Origin: Amycolatopsis sp. cg9 | GTDB lineage: Bacteria > Actinomycetota > Actinomycetes > Mycobacteriales > Pseudonocardiaceae | DNA length: 64,000 nt | Assembly (NCBI RefSeq): GCF_041346945.1 | Contig: NZ_CP166850.1 | Span: forward strand, 7,982,501 to 8,046,500 | Direction of reading: 5' to 3' | Shown: one piece after another, positions 28,874 to 38,068 of the stretch | Position numbering within the stretch: position 1 is the first letter of the stretch | How the letters are laid out: each line of letters starts with the position of its first letter | Translations under genes and position numbers: made by a program | The notes under the pieces: generated by a model | Seen by the model: only the letters and a program-made list of their open reading frames with translations | What the model was told of the DNA's origin: nothing | Database searches by the model: none

Positions 28874-29371
28874 ATGACGACCGTAACCAACGGCGTGCGG
28901 CCCCGCACGGCGGAGAAGACCCGCCGCCGCGGCTGGGCCCGGCTGGCCCGCGCCGCCGCGACGTCGGTCGCCGCCACGGTGCTCAGCCAGGTCGTCCTGC
29001 TCGCCGTCCTCGCCACCGGCGGTGCCGCCGCGCTCGCCGGTGCGCTGGCGTGGGCGGCCGGGGCGGTGCTGAACTTCCTGGTCACCCGCCGCTGGGTGTG
29101 GGGCCGCACCGGGCGGCCGCGCGTCCGGCGGGAACTGCTGCCCTACCTGGCCGTCATCGGTCTCGGCGGCCTCGCCTCGATCGGGCTGACGACGCTGGCC
29201 GGTTCGCTGCTGGCGCGGGCGGACGTGCCGCACTTCTGGTGGGTCGTGCTCGTCGACGGCGCGTACGTGGGCAGCTACGCGGTGGTGTTCGTCCTCAAGT
29301 TCACCCTGCTCGACCGCGTCGTGTTCGGCCGCGGCGCAGCACGTACCCCCGCCACCACGTCCCGGTCATGA
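28874..29371 (+). CDS. GtrA-like membrane protein
   Basis: A 165-aa protein with four predicted membrane helices (about residues 27-50, 52-74, 91-113, 120-150) and GtrA signatures (AGAVLNFLVTRRWVWGRTGR). Family members help to flip undecaprenyl-linked sugars across the membrane. Its last 71 nt overlap the 3' end of the convergent glycosyltransferase gene. With the membrane glycosyltransferase nearby it suggests a lipid-linked sugar transfer path. Confidence 0.85.
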   Translation: MTTVTNGVRPRTAEKTRRRGWARLARAAATSVAATVLSQVVLLAVLATGGAAALAGALAWAAGAVLNFLVTRRWVWGRTGRPRVRRELLPYLAVIGLGGLASIGLTTLAGSLLARADVPHFWWVVLVDGAYVGSYAVVFVLKFTLLDRVVFGRGAARTPATTSRS

Positions 29372-31475
29372 CGCGGGCGTAGTTCGCGCCGTAGACCAGG
29401 CTGCCGCCCTTCTTGCTCTTGCCCGCCTTGCGCAGCCGCATGCTCATCGGCAGCTCGGTGACCCGGGCGCCGCGCGCGGTGACGCCGAGCAGCAGCTCCG
29501 ACGACTGGTACTGGGGCTCGTTGAGCGGCACCGAGCAGGCCAGCTCGGCCGGCATCGCGCGGAAGCCGAAGGACGTGTCGGTGATCCGCCGCGCGGTCAG
29601 CACCGACGCCAGCGCGGCGAACACCCGCACGCCGAGCCACCGGACGCGGCTGTCGGCCTCCTCGTGCCCGAGCCGCCGGGACCCGGTGACGAAGTCCGCC
29701 GTGCCCTCGACGACCGGGCGAGCCAGCGCTTCCAGCTCGCTGTTGTCGTACTGCCCGTCGGCGTCGGTCGTGACGATGTACTCGGCGCCGCACTCCGCCG
29801 CCAGGTGGTAACCCAGGCGCAGCGCGGCGCCCTGGCCGCGGTTGCGCGGCGCCACGCACACGTACGCGCCGCGCGCCTCGGCGATCGCGGCCGTGTCGTC
29901 GGTCCCGCCGTCGACGACGACGAGGACGTCCACCGGCATCCCGAGGCACCGGTCCGGCATCTTCTCCAGGACCTCGCCGATGCCGCCGGCCTCGTTGTAG
30001 GCGGCGATGACGACGGTCAGCGGAGCCAGCGCCAGCTCCGGGTGGCGGCGGTGGAACTCGGCCAGCGCCCCGGCGTCGACGTCGTCGGGGAAGGCGGCGA
30101 GGCGCCTCCGGCCGGCCGAGGTCAGTGTCGTGAAGCCGAGCGCGCCGGCCACCGGGAACAGCACCAGCGCCGGGATCTGGTAGCGCCAGGAGAACTGGAA
30201 CACCGCCGAGGCGAAGAGCAGCACCAGCCCGCTCGACGCCGCCAGCAGCGCGCCCGCCCGGGCCCGGTCCAGGGGCTTCTTGCGCCGGAAAACGGTCAGC
30301 AGGCCGAGCAGCGCGCCGATGCCGAGCACTCCACCGGAGACGTACCCGCCGCCCAGCTGGTAGTCGCGCAGGACCTTCGCCAGCGGCTGGTCGACGCTCG
30401 CGACGACGCCGTCGTTCTGCCGGGTGACCAGGTCGATCAGCGACTGGTCGGCCCACTGCGGGTAGGTCGGCTGGAACTGCCACCGGTCGAGCGGCACGTC
30501 GGCCGGGTCCTGTTCGCGGCTCCAGGCGAAGCTCTTGGCGAAGTCGCCCAGGATCGCCGCGGCGACGTCGCCGGGCTGCTCCTCCAGGACGTCGATCGCG
30601 AACTCGTGGGCCAGCGCGGCCTTGTCGGCGCCCGGCGGGAGCGGGCCCGGCCAGTTCGGGTCGAGGTCGGCGTGCGTGTAGTTGTCCACCAGCCGGGTCT
30701 CGCGCGGCTCGGCCGGGCAGAAGACCTGCAGCGTCGGGCCGAGGTGGAGGTTCGCGCAGTCGGCGACGGCGGCGGTGCGGCCGTAGAGCATGTTGCCCGA
30801 CGGGCCGGTCAGCCCCCACTTCCCGGTCTCCGAGTGCACCCGCGCCGAGTACGGCACGAGCACCGCCAGCAGGCCGAGCAGCCCGATGCCGGCCCGGCGC
30901 CAGCCCGCCCAGTGCCGCCACGCTCCCCCGGCGACGACCAGGAACACCAGCAGCGGCAGGGCGAGGGAGATGCCGATCAGCCGCGTCAGCACGCCGAACC
31001 CGAGCAGCAATCCCGCCGCGCCGGCGCGTTTCCAGCCCGGCGCACCCCGGCCGAGCAGCAGCCACAGGAGCCCGAGGAGCACCGCCTCGAAGACGACCTC
31101 GGACATGATGTTCTGCTCGATCTGCAGCTGGTAAGCGTCGAGCAGCACCGGCACCGCGGCGAGCGCCGCGACCCACGGGCGGCCGCCGAGCCGCAGCACC
31201 AGCGCGTAGGCGCCGATCGCGATCAGGATCCCGCCGGCGTGCTGGACCGCCGCCACCCACGCCAGGCCGCCGACGGCCAGCAGCGGCCGCAGCACGAGGT
31301 CGTAGCCGATCGGGTTCAGCTGGTCCGCGCGCAGGGCGTGCAGGTTGTCGAGGTAGCGGAACGAATCGATGTACAGCAGCGCGGGCCGGTAGGCGAGCCA
31401 GGTCAGCACCCGGAGGGCGATCGCCGGGACGAGGAGCAGGAGCAGCAGCCAGTGGCGGCGCAGGAACGCCGTCAC
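29301..31475 (-). CDS. Fused polytopic membrane glycosyltransferase with C-terminal GT2 domain
   Basis: A 724-aa two-part enzyme. Residues 1 to about 440 are a polytopic domain of GT-C/ArnT-like type with about ten helices (RRHWLLLLLLVPAIALRVLTW, DAYQLQIEQNIMSEVVFEAVLLGLLWLLL). Residues about 480-724 are a cytosolic GT2 domain resembling polyprenyl-phosphate mannose/glucose synthases (PLTVVIAAYNEAGGIGEVLEKM, VVDGGTDDTAAIAE, RNRGQGAALRLGYH, TTDADGQYD). The fusion could make a polyprenyl-phosphate sugar and use it. The start is a GTG overlapping the stop of the upstream epimerase gene (GTGA); longer frames upstream are antisense. Confidence 0.85.
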   Translation of the reverse strand: MTAFLRRHWLLLLLLVPAIALRVLTWLAYRPALLYIDSFRYLDNLHALRADQLNPIGYDLVLRPLLAVGGLAWVAAVQHAGGILIAIGAYALVLRLGGRPWVAALAAVPVLLDAYQLQIEQNIMSEVVFEAVLLGLLWLLLGRGAPGWKRAGAAGLLLGFGVLTRLIGISLALPLLVFLVVAGGAWRHWAGWRRAGIGLLGLLAVLVPYSARVHSETGKWGLTGPSGNMLYGRTAAVADCANLHLGPTLQVFCPAEPRETRLVDNYTHADLDPNWPGPLPPGADKAALAHEFAIDVLEEQPGDVAAAILGDFAKSFAWSREQDPADVPLDRWQFQPTYPQWADQSLIDLVTRQNDGVVASVDQPLAKVLRDYQLGGGYVSGGVLGIGALLGLLTVFRRKKPLDRARAGALLAASSGLVLLFASAVFQFSWRYQIPALVLFPVAGALGFTTLTSAGRRRLAAFPDDVDAGALAEFHRRHPELALAPLTVVIAAYNEAGGIGEVLEKMPDRCLGMPVDVLVVVDGGTDDTAAIAEARGAYVCVAPRNRGQGAALRLGYHLAAECGAEYIVTTDADGQYDNSELEALARPVVEGTADFVTGSRRLGHEEADSRVRWLGVRVFAALASVLTARRITDTSFGFRAMPAELACSVPLNEPQYQSSELLLGVTARGARVTELPMSMRLRKAGKSKKGGSLVYGANYARVMTGTWWRGYVLRRGRTRRGRAG

Positions 31476-32419
31476 GGTGTCGCGTTCGGACGGTCGAGCC
31501 CGGAGAAGTACTTCCACGCCGTGGCCAGCCCGTCGACCAGCGAGACCTCCGGGCGGTACCCGATGGTCCCCGCGCTCGCCGAGACGTCGACGACCACCGC
31601 GGGCATCTCCCCCGCCGGCGCGTCGACGTGCTCGACGGGCAGCTCGGCGCCGGTCACCTCGCGGACGGCGTCGACCATCTCCAGCACCGACACCGAGCGC
31701 CCGGCGCCGACGATCGCGCGGCCGGTGTGGCCGCTGTCGAGGGCCGAGAGGATCGCGCGGACGACGTCGTCGACGTGCACGAGGTCGCGGCGCTGGCGGC
31801 CGTCGCCGTAGACCTTGACGCCGGTGCCGGACAACGCGGCGCGCATCATGCGCGGCACGAAACTGTCCTTGTGGGACATTCCCGGGCCGTAGACGTTGGT
31901 GAACCGCAACGCGCACGTCGTCATGCCGTACGCGCCGGCGTAGCCCGAGAGCAGCATTTCGCACGCCGCCTTGGTCGCGCCGTACGGCGTCAGCGGCCGC
32001 AGCGGGAGGTCCGGGGTGATCGTCGCGGTGCCGACGTCGCCGATCACCGCGTTGGTGGAGGCGAGCAGGAACTTCGGCACCTCGCGGCGGCGGGCGAGCT
32101 CGAGCAGTTCCTGGGTGACCAGGACGTTGTCGGCGAAGGTGTCCTCGGGCAGCTCGACGGACTTCAGCACCGACGTCAGCGCGGCCAGGTGCACGATCCC
32201 CGCGGTCTCCGTGGTCACGGCCTCCTCGCGGACGGCGGCCTCGCGGAGGTCGCCGGTCACCACGCGGACCCCGTCGAGGTCATCGGGGAAGGGCACCCGG
32301 TCCACGACGGTGACCGGGACGCCCCGGTCGAGGAGGGCGCGCACGACGGCCCGGCCGATGAAGCCGCTGCCGCCGGTCACGACCACGGACGTCCGATCAG
32401 GACCGTGCGCACTCGCCAT
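31472..32419 (-). CDS. NAD-dependent sugar epimerase/dehydratase
   Basis: A 315-aa extended SDR enzyme that would act on a nucleotide-activated sugar. It has the NAD-binding motif VTGGSGFIGRAV (residues 14-25), HLAALTSVLKSVE near 77, a Ser followed by Tyr146 and Lys150 (PYGATKAACE), and RFTNVYGPGMSHKDSFVPRMM near 172, all typical of UDP-glucose 4-epimerase-like proteins. The ATG at 32419 is the family start. It is coupled with the glycosyltransferase gene, so its sugar product is probably the glycosyltransferase substrate. The exact sugar is unknown. Confidence 0.88.
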   Translation of the reverse strand: MASAHGPDRTSVVVTGGSGFIGRAVVRALLDRGVPVTVVDRVPFPDDLDGVRVVTGDLREAAVREEAVTTETAGIVHLAALTSVLKSVELPEDTFADNVLVTQELLELARRREVPKFLLASTNAVIGDVGTATITPDLPLRPLTPYGATKAACEMLLSGYAGAYGMTTCALRFTNVYGPGMSHKDSFVPRMMRAALSGTGVKVYGDGRQRRDLVHVDDVVRAILSALDSGHTGRAIVGAGRSVSVLEMVDAVREVTGAELPVEHVDAPAGEMPAVVVDVSASAGTIGYRPEVSLVDGLATAWKYFSGLDRPNATP

Positions 32420-32548
32420 GGCGGCCAACCTACCTCCCGTTCCTGTGCGGGCCCCGTGGACCCGCGTACGCAGAAGTGCGTATGGCCGCTCCCCCGGCCG
32501 GCTTGGTGTCCTTGAGCGGTCACACAGCAATGGGGAGGAAGACCAACC

Positions 32549-33217
32549 ATGAAACGACTCTTCACCGTTCCGGCACTGCTCCTGGCATCGCTCGCGGGAG
32601 CGCTGACCCTGTCGGCCGCGCCCGCCCAGGCGGCGACGACCGACGTCGGCGTCATCCCGTCGGGCCGGTCGTGCCCGGTCGGGACCGAGGCGATCGTCAT
32701 CCGGATGGACGACGAGGACTCGGGCAACGCCAACTCGCGCGGCGGCTTCATCGGGGCGGTCAGCAGCACGAGCAACACGGAGATGTTCTTCTGCCGGGTC
32801 AACGGCGCCGCGTTCCGCGGCGTCACGCAGTCCGGCTCGTTCCGGCCCTACTCGGTGCTCAAGCTGGGCGCGAACTGCCCGAACGGCTCGCAGGAGTTCT
32901 CGCGCCGGTTCGACAACGAGGACGACAGCAACAACAACTCGTTCTCGGGCAACATCTTCCCGAACGTGAGCGACAGCAACACGCTGCTGCGGTTCTGCCT
33001 GTTCGCACCGGGGGTGGCCACGACGACGGCGTTCCCGAACGTCGGCTTCGGCTACCTCGTGTTCTCCGGGGTCGACTCGTCGGGCTTCTTCCACACCGAC
33101 GACGAGGACGACAGCAACAACAACTCCTACAGCGCGCCGGCCGGGATCAGCAGCATCGCGCAGTCGATGGTGAGCGCTGGGGCGAACACCACGCTGAACG
33201 TCCGGATCGCCCGATAA
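32549..33217 (+). CDS. Secreted protein with three acidic DxED-SNNNS repeats, unknown function
   Basis: A 222-aa exported protein with a standard signal peptide (MKRLFTVPALLLASLAGALT... AAPAQA, cleavage near residue 28). The mature part shows internal repeats: MDDEDSGNANS at 53-63, FDNEDDSNNNS at 121-131 and TDDEDDSNNNS at 183-193. The first two units also share a CPxG(S/T) start (Cys42, Cys110) and an FC pair (Cys82, Cys150) at an exact 68-residue period. The Asp/Asn-rich loops resemble calcium-binding loops, and the four Cys could form two disulfides. I do not recognise the family. A stem-loop (33233-33275) follows and the next gene is a LuxR regulator. Confidence 0.75.
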   Translation: MKRLFTVPALLLASLAGALTLSAAPAQAATTDVGVIPSGRSCPVGTEAIVIRMDDEDSGNANSRGGFIGAVSSTSNTEMFFCRVNGAAFRGVTQSGSFRPYSVLKLGANCPNGSQEFSRRFDNEDDSNNNSFSGNIFPNVSDSNTLLRFCLFAPGVATTTAFPNVGFGYLVFSGVDSSGFFHTDDEDDSNNNSYSAPAGISSIAQSMVSAGANTTLNVRIAR

Positions 33218-33232
33218 CACCGGTTCGTATCT

Positions 33233-33275
33233 CCCTCGGCTCGCCCGGGTCTTTCTTGACCGGACGAGCCGAGGG
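33233..33275. terminator. Stem-loop after the secreted repeat protein gene
   Basis: CCCTCGGCTCG (33233-33243) pairs with CGAGCCGAGGG (33265-33275). The loop holds CTTTCTTGAC. There is no T run; it may stop transcription or be part of the LuxR gene leader. Confidence 0.55.
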
Positions 33276-33284
33276 GGATTCCGG

Positions 33285-34019
33285 GTGAGCAGTGAACTGA
33301 CGGCGCGGTGCCTGCACCGCACCCTCGAGGTGGTGCGCGAGCTGAAGGCGGCGGGCCCCGGCGAAGGCCTGGCCGCGCTGGGCCGCCTGGTCGGCTGCGA
33401 CGTCGTCTCGTGCACGAGCACCGAGCACACGACCCGCCGCCTGACCGGCACGGTGACCGACCGGCCGGAGCACAACCTGATGCGCCACGCGGAGTTCCGG
33501 GCGCTGGCGCACCAGCACCCGGGGTTCGCGGCGTACCGCTCGGGGGCATTGCGGCTCGGCACGGCGGCCGCGTTGACCGACCTGGCCGACCTCCGGACGC
33601 TGCGCGGCCTGCCGTTCTACACCGACTTCTACCGGCCGCGCGGGACCGTCGACCAGCTGCTGTGCGTGGTCCAGGTCGACGATCGGCACGGGCGCGTCCT
33701 GACGCTCAGCCGGTCGCGGCCCGGGTTCTCCGCCCGCGACCACGACCTGGTCGAGCTGCTCACGCCCCACCTGGCCCAGGCGTTCGCCCGGCACGAGCGC
33801 CCGGCGGTCCGGCCGGTCCCCGGCACGGCTCCGGAGCTGACCGCCCGCGAACAGCAGGTGGCCGATCTGGTCGCGCGGGCCGCCACGGACCGCGAGATCG
33901 CCCGCCGCCTCGGCATCAGCCCGCGGACGGTCCAGAAGCACCTGCAGCGGATCTACCGCAAGCTCGACGTCACCAGCCGCACCGAACTGCTGCTCCACGT
34001 CACTGGTGAAAAGTCGTGA
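33285..34019 (+). CDS. LuxR-family transcriptional regulator
   Basis: A 244-aa regulator with an N-terminal sensor region of about 170 residues (possibly GAF-like: [43 protein letters not shown]) and a C-terminal GerE-type HTH ([51 protein letters not shown], about 185-237). It starts at a GTG. The upstream secreted protein gene is in the same direction and may be linked in function. The 3' end overlaps the end of gcvP by 20 nt in convergent orientation. Confidence 0.87.
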   Translation: MSSELTARCLHRTLEVVRELKAAGPGEGLAALGRLVGCDVVSCTSTEHTTRRLTGTVTDRPEHNLMRHAEFRALAHQHPGFAAYRSGALRLGTAAALTDLADLRTLRGLPFYTDFYRPRGTVDQLLCVVQVDDRHGRVLTLSRSRPGFSARDHDLVELLTPHLAQAFARHERPAVRPVPGTAPELTAREQQVADLVARAATDREIARRLGISPRTVQKHLQRIYRKLDVTSRTELLLHVTGEKS

Positions 34020-36888
34020 AGGCCTCCGGCGGTGGGCAGGAGCAGATCAGGGTGCGGTCGCCGGACGCACCGTCGATGCGGCGGACCGGGGGCCAGATCT
34101 TCGCCGCGGTGCGGCCGGCGGGGAACACCGCCGTCTCCCGGCTGTACGGGCGGTTCCAGTCGCCGGCCAGGCAGCCCGCGGTGTGCGGGGCCAGCCGCAA
34201 CGGGGACTCCGCCAGCGGCCACTCCCCCGACCCGACGCGGTCGATCTCCGCGCGGATCGCGACCATCGCCGCGCAGAAGCGGTCCAGCTCCGCCAGGTCC
34301 TCGCTCTCGGTCGGCTCGACCATCAGCGTGCCCGCGACCGGGAACGACATCGTCGGCGCGTGCAGCCCGTAGTCCGCCAGCCGCTTCGCGACGTCGTCCA
34401 CGGTCACGCCCGTCGCCTTCGTCAGCGGCCGCAGGTCCAGGATGCACTCGTGCGCCACGAAACCCGACCGGCCGGTATACAGCACCGGGTAGTGCTCGCC
34501 GAGGCGCCGGGCGACGTAGTTGGCGTTGGCCACCGCCACGAGCGTCGCCCGGCGCAGGCCGACGGCGCCCATCATCCGGACGTACGCCCACGAGATCGGC
34601 AGGATCGACGCGCTGCCCCAGGGCGCCGCGCTGACCGGGCCGACGCCGGTCGCGGGACCGACCGCCGGCTGCAGCGGGTGGTTCGGCAGGAACGGCGCCA
34701 GGTGCGCGCGCACCCCGATCGGGCCGACGCCGGGACCGCCGCCACCGTGCGGGATGCAGAACGTCTTGTGCAGGTTGAGGTGCGAGACGTCGGCGCCGAA
34801 CCGGCCGTACTGGGCGACGCCGATCAGCGCGTTGAGGTTGGCGCCGTCGACGTAGACCTGCCCGCCCGCGTCGTGCACCGCCGCGCAGACCTCGCCGACG
34901 GTGTCCTCGTACACCCCGTGCGTCGACGGGTAGGTCAGCATGATCGCGGCCAGGTCGCCGCGGTGCTCGTCCACAGTGGACCGCAGGTGCGCGAGGTCGA
35001 TGTTCCCGGTGTCGCCGCAGCGGACGACGACCACCCGCATGCCCGCCATCACCGCGCTCGCCGCGTTCGTGCCGTGCGCGCTGGCCGGGATCAGGCAGAC
35101 GTCCCGCGCGTCCTCGCCGCGCGAACGGTGGTAGGCGCGGATCGCCAGCAGGCCCGCGAACTCACCCTGGCTGCCGGCGTTCGGCTGCAGGGAAACCGCG
35201 TCGTAGCCGGTGATCCGCGCGAGCCAGTCGGTCAGGTCGGCCACGACTTCGAGGAGCCCGGCGGCGTCCTCGGCGGGCGCGAACGGGTGCAGCCCGGCGA
35301 ACTCCGGCCAGGTGACCGGTTCCATCTCCGCGGTGGCGTTGAGCTTCATCGTGCACGAGCCGAGCGGGATCATGCCGCGGTCGAGCGCGTAGTCCCGGTC
35401 GGCCAGCCGGCGCAGGTACCGCAGCATCGCGGTTTCCGACCGGTGCTCGTGGAACACCGGGTGCGTGAGGAACTCGCTCGTGCGCCGCAGCGGGGCCGGG
35501 AGCGCGTCGGCCGTGTCCGCGTCCAGGCCGTCCACATCGGACACCGAGACGCCGAACGCCTTCCACACGAACGAAAGCCGCTCCCGTGTGGTCGTTTCGT
35601 CGCAGGCGACGCCGACGTGGTCGGCGTCGATCCGGCGCAGGGAGACGCCGAGGTCGCGGGCCGCCGCGACGACCGCGTCGGCCCGGCCCGGCACCGCCGC
35701 GGTCACGGTGTCGAAGAATTCGCCGTGCACGACCTCCACGCCGCCTTCGGCCAGGCCGGCGGCGAGCACGGTGGCCATCCGGTGGGTCCGCAGCGCGATC
35801 GCGCGGAGCCCGTCGGGCCCGTGGTACACGGCGTACATCGACGCCATGACCGCCAGCAGGACCTGCGCGGTGCAGATGTTCGAGGTCGCCTTCTCGCGGC
35901 GGATGTGCTGCTCGCGCGTCTGCAGGGCGAGCCGGTACGCGGGCGCGCCGTCCGCGTCCTTCGACACGCCGACCAGGCGGCCGGGCAGCTGGCGCTCCAG
36001 GCCTTTCCGCACCGCGAGGTACGCCGCGTGCGGACCGCCGAAGCCGAGCGGGACGCCGAACCGCTGCGTCGACCCGATGGCGACGTCGGCGCCGAGCTCA
36101 CCCGGCGGCCGCAACAACGTCAGGGCGAGGGGGTCGGCGGCCACGATCACCGCGGCGCCGTGCTTCTTGGCTTCCGCGATGGTCAGGTCGAGCTCGTGCA
36201 CGGCGCCGGACGCACCCGGGTAGGCCAGCAGCACGCCGAAGAAGTCCCCGCCGAGCCCGAGTCCGGTGAGTCCCTGGGACAGGTCTTCCACGACCAGCTC
36301 GATCCCCAGCGGCTCGGCCCGCGTCCGCAGCACGGCGAGGGTCTGCGGCAGGGTGTCGCGGTCGGCGACGAACCGGTTCGACGCGGACTTCCCGGCCCGC
36401 CGCACCAGCGTCATCGCCTCGGCGGCCGCGGTGGCTTCGTCGAGGAGGGAGGCGTTCGCGATCGGCAGCGCGGTCAGGTCCGCGACCACGGTCTGGAAGT
36501 TGAGCAGCGCTTCGAGCCGCCCTTGGGAGATTTCCGGCTGGTACGGCGTGTAGGCGGTGTACCAGGCCGGGTTCTCGAGCACGTTCCGCCGGATCACGGG
36601 CGGCGTCACGGTGTCGTGGTAGCCGAGCCCGATCATCGCGGCGGTCGGGCGGTTGCGGGCGGCCAGCGCGCGCAGTTCGGCCAGCGCCTGGGCTTCGGAG
36701 GCCGCCGGGGGCAGTTCGAGCGGCTCGGCGGACGCGCGCAGCGACTCGGGGACGGCGTGCCCGGCGAGTTCGTCGAGGGAAGCGACGCCGATGACGTCGA
36801 GGATCCGGCCGAGCTGGTCCGGACCAGGCCCGATGTGCCGGTCGGCGAAGGGGGTCCCCTGCTCCAGCGAGGCGAGTGACGGGTGCAC
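34000..36888 (-). CDS. gcvP: Glycine dehydrogenase (decarboxylating), P-protein
   Basis: P-protein of the glycine cleavage system: PLP-dependent decarboxylation of glycine and transfer of the aminomethyl group to lipoylated GcvH. The 962-aa fused form has the N-terminal half ([47 protein letters not shown]) and the catalytic C-terminal half ([42 protein letters not shown] with PLP Lys about 708). The start is a GTG with CAGGAGG 6 nt upstream; longer frames run into the riboswitch. gcvH is 5 kb away and gcvT is not in the window. Expression should be switched on by glycine through the upstream riboswitch. Confidence 0.97.
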   Translation of the reverse strand: MHPSLASLEQGTPFADRHIGPGPDQLGRILDVIGVASLDELAGHAVPESLRASAEPLELPPAASEAQALAELRALAARNRPTAAMIGLGYHDTVTPPVIRRNVLENPAWYTAYTPYQPEISQGRLEALLNFQTVVADLTALPIANASLLDEATAAAEAMTLVRRAGKSASNRFVADRDTLPQTLAVLRTRAEPLGIELVVEDLSQGLTGLGLGGDFFGVLLAYPGASGAVHELDLTIAEAKKHGAAVIVAADPLALTLLRPPGELGADVAIGSTQRFGVPLGFGGPHAAYLAVRKGLERQLPGRLVGVSKDADGAPAYRLALQTREQHIRREKATSNICTAQVLLAVMASMYAVYHGPDGLRAIALRTHRMATVLAAGLAEGGVEVVHGEFFDTVTAAVPGRADAVVAAARDLGVSLRRIDADHVGVACDETTTRERLSFVWKAFGVSVSDVDGLDADTADALPAPLRRTSEFLTHPVFHEHRSETAMLRYLRRLADRDYALDRGMIPLGSCTMKLNATAEMEPVTWPEFAGLHPFAPAEDAAGLLEVVADLTDWLARITGYDAVSLQPNAGSQGEFAGLLAIRAYHRSRGEDARDVCLIPASAHGTNAASAVMAGMRVVVVRCGDTGNIDLAHLRSTVDEHRGDLAAIMLTYPSTHGVYEDTVGEVCAAVHDAGGQVYVDGANLNALIGVAQYGRFGADVSHLNLHKTFCIPHGGGGPGVGPIGVRAHLAPFLPNHPLQPAVGPATGVGPVSAAPWGSASILPISWAYVRMMGAVGLRRATLVAVANANYVARRLGEHYPVLYTGRSGFVAHECILDLRPLTKATGVTVDDVAKRLADYGLHAPTMSFPVAGTLMVEPTESEDLAELDRFCAAMVAIRAEIDRVGSGEWPLAESPLRLAPHTAGCLAGDWNRPYSRETAVFPAGRTAAKIWPPVRRIDGASGDRTLICSCPPPEAFTTFHQ

Positions 36889-36936
36889 GGCGGCCTCCTG
36901 GGGGACAGCGGGGCTGAGCCGGGACCGCGGTGTCCC

Positions 36937-37165
36937 GGCCTCCCCACTCTGTCCGTACCCCGAAGGGCGCCTGAGAGTTTCGCCCGCGTGGTTGAGCCGG
37001 GCTTGCACCGTCGGCGGGGCCATCAGGCTGTGTCCTGACGACCCGCTTTCCAGAGGCGTCTCATCCGCGCGGTCCAGGGTGCCTGAGAGGTTCCGGGGAG
37101 GACTTGCTCCTTCGGCGCCGAGCTCAAGGTGAGGCTCGGACTCTCCCGCGCGGGTTCGTCGACCG
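36937..37165 (-). promoter_or_regulatory. Tandem glycine riboswitch controlling gcvP
   Basis: Read on the minus strand the leader shows the first aptamer (GGGAGAGTCC, GGCGCCGAAGGAGCAAG, ACCTCTCAGGCACC, then GGATGAGACGCC) followed by a second unit (GACGGTGCAAGCCC, GAAACTCTCAGGCGCCC, GGACAGAGTGGGGAGG). These are the conserved cores of gcvT-type glycine aptamers. An 8-bp stem (36918-36925 with 36932-36939) lies between the second aptamer and the gcvP ribosome site and may be the expression platform. A possible promoter is TTGATC (37205-37200) with TAAGGT (37180-37175), spacer 19. Confidence 0.92.
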
Positions 37166-37200
37166 CACCGGGAACCTTACTCCGTCCGCCGCAGCGGTGA

Positions 37201-37779
37201 TCAACCGGTCTTGCGTGCGTTGCGGCGCTGGGTGAGCTCGTCCGGCTGGTGCGTCTCGACGACCCCGCCGTCGGCGCGTTCGGCCGGGAATTCGTGGATG
37301 GTCCCGCTGATCTCCTGCATGGCACCGCTGACCGCGATGCCGAAGACGCCCTGGCCGCCCTGGAGCAGGTCGACGATCTCCTCCGGCGAGGTGCACTCGT
37401 AGACGGTGGTGCCGTCGGAGAACAGCGTCACCCGGGCCAGGTCTCGGACCCCGCGCACGCGCAGGTGGTCGACGGCGACCCGGATGTTCTGGAGCGAGAC
37501 CCCGGTGTCCAGCAGCCGCTTGACGACCTTGAGGACCAGGATGTCCTTGAACGAGTACAGCCGCTGCGAGCCGGAGCCGTGCGCCGTGCGGATGCTGGGT
37601 GCGACCAGCTTCGTCCGGGCCCAGTAGTCGAGCTGGCGGTAGGTGATCCCGGCGATCTGGCACGCGGCCGGCCCGCGGTAGCCCACCAGCTCGTCCGGCA
37701 GCGAGTTGTCGGGGAACAGCTCACCCTGCTCGCCACTCGCGACCTCAACAGGCTGCTTCTCGGAACCAGCCTCGACCAC
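37201..37779 (-). CDS. MerR-family regulator (Rv1830-like)
   Basis: A 192-aa regulator with a MerR-type winged helix (YRGPAACQIAGITYRQLDYWARTKLVAPSIRTAHGSGSQRLYSFKDILVLKVVKRLLDTGVSLQNIRVAVDHLR, about residues 34-107) and no Cys-rich metal site at the C-terminus. In mycobacteria the equivalent gene lies between the DUF151 gene and gcvP, as it would here without the intervening TetR-trx-MerR block. It starts at a GTG. The gcvP riboswitch begins about 35 nt after its stop, so readthrough into gcvP is possible. The Mycobacterium homologue has been linked to cell-cycle or stress control; the ligand is unknown. Confidence 0.88.
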   Translation of the reverse strand: MVEAGSEKQPVEVASGEQGELFPDNSLPDELVGYRGPAACQIAGITYRQLDYWARTKLVAPSIRTAHGSGSQRLYSFKDILVLKVVKRLLDTGVSLQNIRVAVDHLRVRGVRDLARVTLFSDGTTVYECTSPEEIVDLLQGGQGVFGIAVSGAMQEISGTIHEFPAERADGGVVETHQPDELTQRRNARKTG

Positions 37780-38021
37780 GCAAGCCTCCCCTCGCCCGAC
37801 CTGACGGCCGGCGAATGACAGCCGGACGGTCCCAGGAGCGGGACCCGCCGGAGATCAATCACCACGATCCGGCCCCAGACCGTGAATCACACCGTGGCGA
37901 TTTACCTCCTTCGACGGTAAGCGCCCGGACAGTGCCGGTCAACGCGACGCGCGGCAAGCCTCAACGGTCGGATGAGCCTTTGCGCCGTTCGCCGTACCCG
38001 ACACACGCGGACTTAAACCCC

Positions 38022-38068
38022 TTGACTCGATTTACTCAGCCGAGTAACTTTTTACTCATGCAAGTAAA
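38022..38068 (+). promoter_or_regulatory. Leaderless TetR promoter with two overlapping palindromes
   Basis: TTGACT (38022-38027), 17-bp spacer, TAACTT (38045-38050). This places the transcript start at or next to the ATG at 38058, so the mRNA is probably leaderless. Two palindromes, TTACTCAGCCGAGTAA (38032-38047) and TTTACTCATGCAAGTAAA (38051-38068), share TTACTC and AGTAA half-sites. One covers the spacer/-10 and the other the start codon, fitting tight autorepression. Confidence 0.75.

Noticed and set aside
34000..37023. Longer N-terminus of GcvP starting at 37023
   Set aside because: The added residues are translated from the glycine riboswitch; the GTG at 36888 has a good ribosome site and the family start.
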